Shown here piece after piece: positions 63,482 to 64,000 of a DNA stretch of 64,000 nt; within the stretch, counting starts at the first letter, position 1, and each line of letters starts with the position of its first letter. The notes beneath the pieces are model-generated. The model ran no database searches. It was not told where the DNA came from and saw only the letters and a list, made by a program, of their open reading frames with translations. The stretch spans positions 1-64,000 of the forward strand of contig JAEFAB010000069.1 in the NCBI GenBank assembly GCA_016292095.1. The letters are read 5' to 3'. A program made the position numbers and the translations under genes. The stretch is from Eubacterium sp. GTDB taxonomy: Bacteria > Bacillota > Clostridia > Lachnospirales > Lachnospiraceae.

Positions 63482-64000
63482 ATGAAGAATTTAATCAAAG
63501 GAGTAGTAGTTTCAATTTTTACTTTGGCATTGATGCTTGGCTTGAATGTAGTAACTACACCGGCAGAAACTGTTTATACACCCGTCGGCGGAACAACTAC
63601 AATTGTAAAGAATCTGGTAGTTGATTCGGATGCAAATATTCCGAATATCTCTTTCGCTTTCCAAATCAGACGAGGGGAAGCTCAGGCGGCAACATCAACA
63701 ACAGTTGAAATTTTAAATTCATCTACCGGTGGAAGCTCAATTGGTGATGTATCGTTTTCAAATGCTGATACACCTAATACGATAGCAGGTCTTCCTTCTG
63801 ATGCGGATCCAACAAATCCGACAGCAGGTAAAAAGTATGTGCAAAAGCAGGTAACTGTTACTTTCCAGCCTAATACATTCACGAAACCTGGTGTTTACAG
63901 ATATGTTATTCAGGAAACCAACAGCAATTTACCGGGCATTACTTATGATTCAAATGCTATTAGATACTTGGATGTATTTGTTGTTTCTGATGCAAATAAT
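63482..64000 (+). CDS. FctA/Spy0128-type pilin subunit (3'-truncated by window edge)
   Basis: The first 173 residues are read directly. A signal peptide (about 1-28, ending in TPA) is followed by the first FctA domain. K43 (IVKN) and E145 (FTKPGVYRYVIQE) are the expected isopeptide Lys and Glu, aligned with K51 and D143 of pilin 1. RYLDVFV matches RYLDVYI of pilin 1. AAAGGAGGT (63467-63475) precedes ATG 63482. The gene continues past the window, as presumably does a second sortase. It is the second pilin of a tandem locus. Confidence 0.9.
   Translation, partial: MKNLIKGVVVSIFTLALMLGLNVVTTPAETVYTPVGGTTTIVKNLVVDSDANIPNISFAFQIRRGEAQAATSTTVEILNSSTGGSSIGDVSFSNADTPNTIAGLPSDADPTNPTAGKKYVQKQVTVTFQPNTFTKPGVYRYVIQETNSNLPGITYDSNAIRYLDVFVVSDANN

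Noticed and set aside
54456-64000. Canonical LPXTG sorting signal in pilus-locus proteins
   Set aside because: I read the C-terminal ends of both complete proteins and found VSPTG and PPPSG only. The second pilin's C-terminus is outside the window.
1-64000. CRISPR arrays, insertion sequences, integrase attachment sites, tRNA or rRNA genes
   Set aside because: I looked for direct-repeat arrays, transposase-like proteins, and tRNA-like cloverleaf ends in intergenic gaps; none was convincing. The tyrosine recombinase at 10729 is a housekeeping XerD.

Overview
The window is an AT-rich chromosomal stretch from a low-GC anaerobic Firmicute, most likely a clostridial lineage close to Lachnospiraceae. 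The evidence is gene order (yicC-gmk-rpoZ-rimO-pgsA; recA-recX-rny; nudF-[spoIIM slot]-xerD; yceD-rpmF-plsX-acpP-rnc-smc-ftsY-ylxM-ffh-rpsP-khpA-rimM-trmD), Bacillus-type SD and sigma-A promoters, a Firmicute CGAAC-N4-GTTCG SOS box at recA, a meso-DAP type MurE plus DapF, sporulation-associated YlbJ and DacF proteins, and a biotin/Na+ decarboxylase cluster with pta-ackA. The species cannot be told from the sequence. No rRNA, tRNA, CRISPR array or insertion sequence was seen.

Bases 1-54215 are mostly housekeeping. 1-4929: yicC, gmk, rpoZ, rimO, pgsA and an aminotransferase. 5147-11616: SOS-controlled recA, recX, rny, proC, nudF, a small membrane protein and xerD. 11658-14989: a divergent DAHP synthase and an LtaS-like enzyme. 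15051-23168: two D,D-carboxypeptidases flanking scpAB, then dapF, murE, asnB. 23182-28655: a five-gene biotin-dependent carboxyltransferase/sodium-pump operon. 28689-37917: a flavoprotein, cmk, ispH, rpsA, rsmD, coaD, a coiled-coil protein, ylbJ, a metallo-beta-lactamase-fold protein, an ACT protein and a UPF0210 protein. 37920-41599: tmcAL facing pta-ackA. 41611-54215: a candidate small RNA, then lipid and RNA-processing genes and the SMC/SRP/ribosome-maturation block.

The most interesting part is 54231-64000, directly after trmD. It holds two tandem, separately promoted pilus cassettes of the streptococcal FctA (Spy0128) kind. Cassette 1 encodes a 1652-residue surface protein, an FctA-like pilin, a signal-peptidase-like SipA protein and a class B sortase. 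Cassette 2 starts with another SipA-like protein and another FctA-like pilin, which runs off the window end. Both SipA-like proteins lack the catalytic Ser and Lys of signal peptidase I (Asp/Gly in one, Asn/Gly in the other), as in the S. pyogenes SipA pilus chaperone. No LPXTG is seen; candidate sorting motifs are VSPTG and PPPSG. Both cassettes share an upstream block: a palindrome (CGTTTTT-N7/8-AAAAACG) exactly 11 bp upstream of the -35, then a 17-bp-spaced promoter. This suggests a common activator or switch.

Other unexplained structure: a roughly 148-nt candidate RNA with its own promoter, operator-like palindrome, SD followed by AUG-UAA, and terminator (41646-41793); a perfect hairpin plus 14-codon ORF between pta and ackA; and a terminator whose 3' arm carries the SD of dacF (15011-15050). 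Starts were chosen from SD spacing, so several CDS begin later than the longest possible frame.
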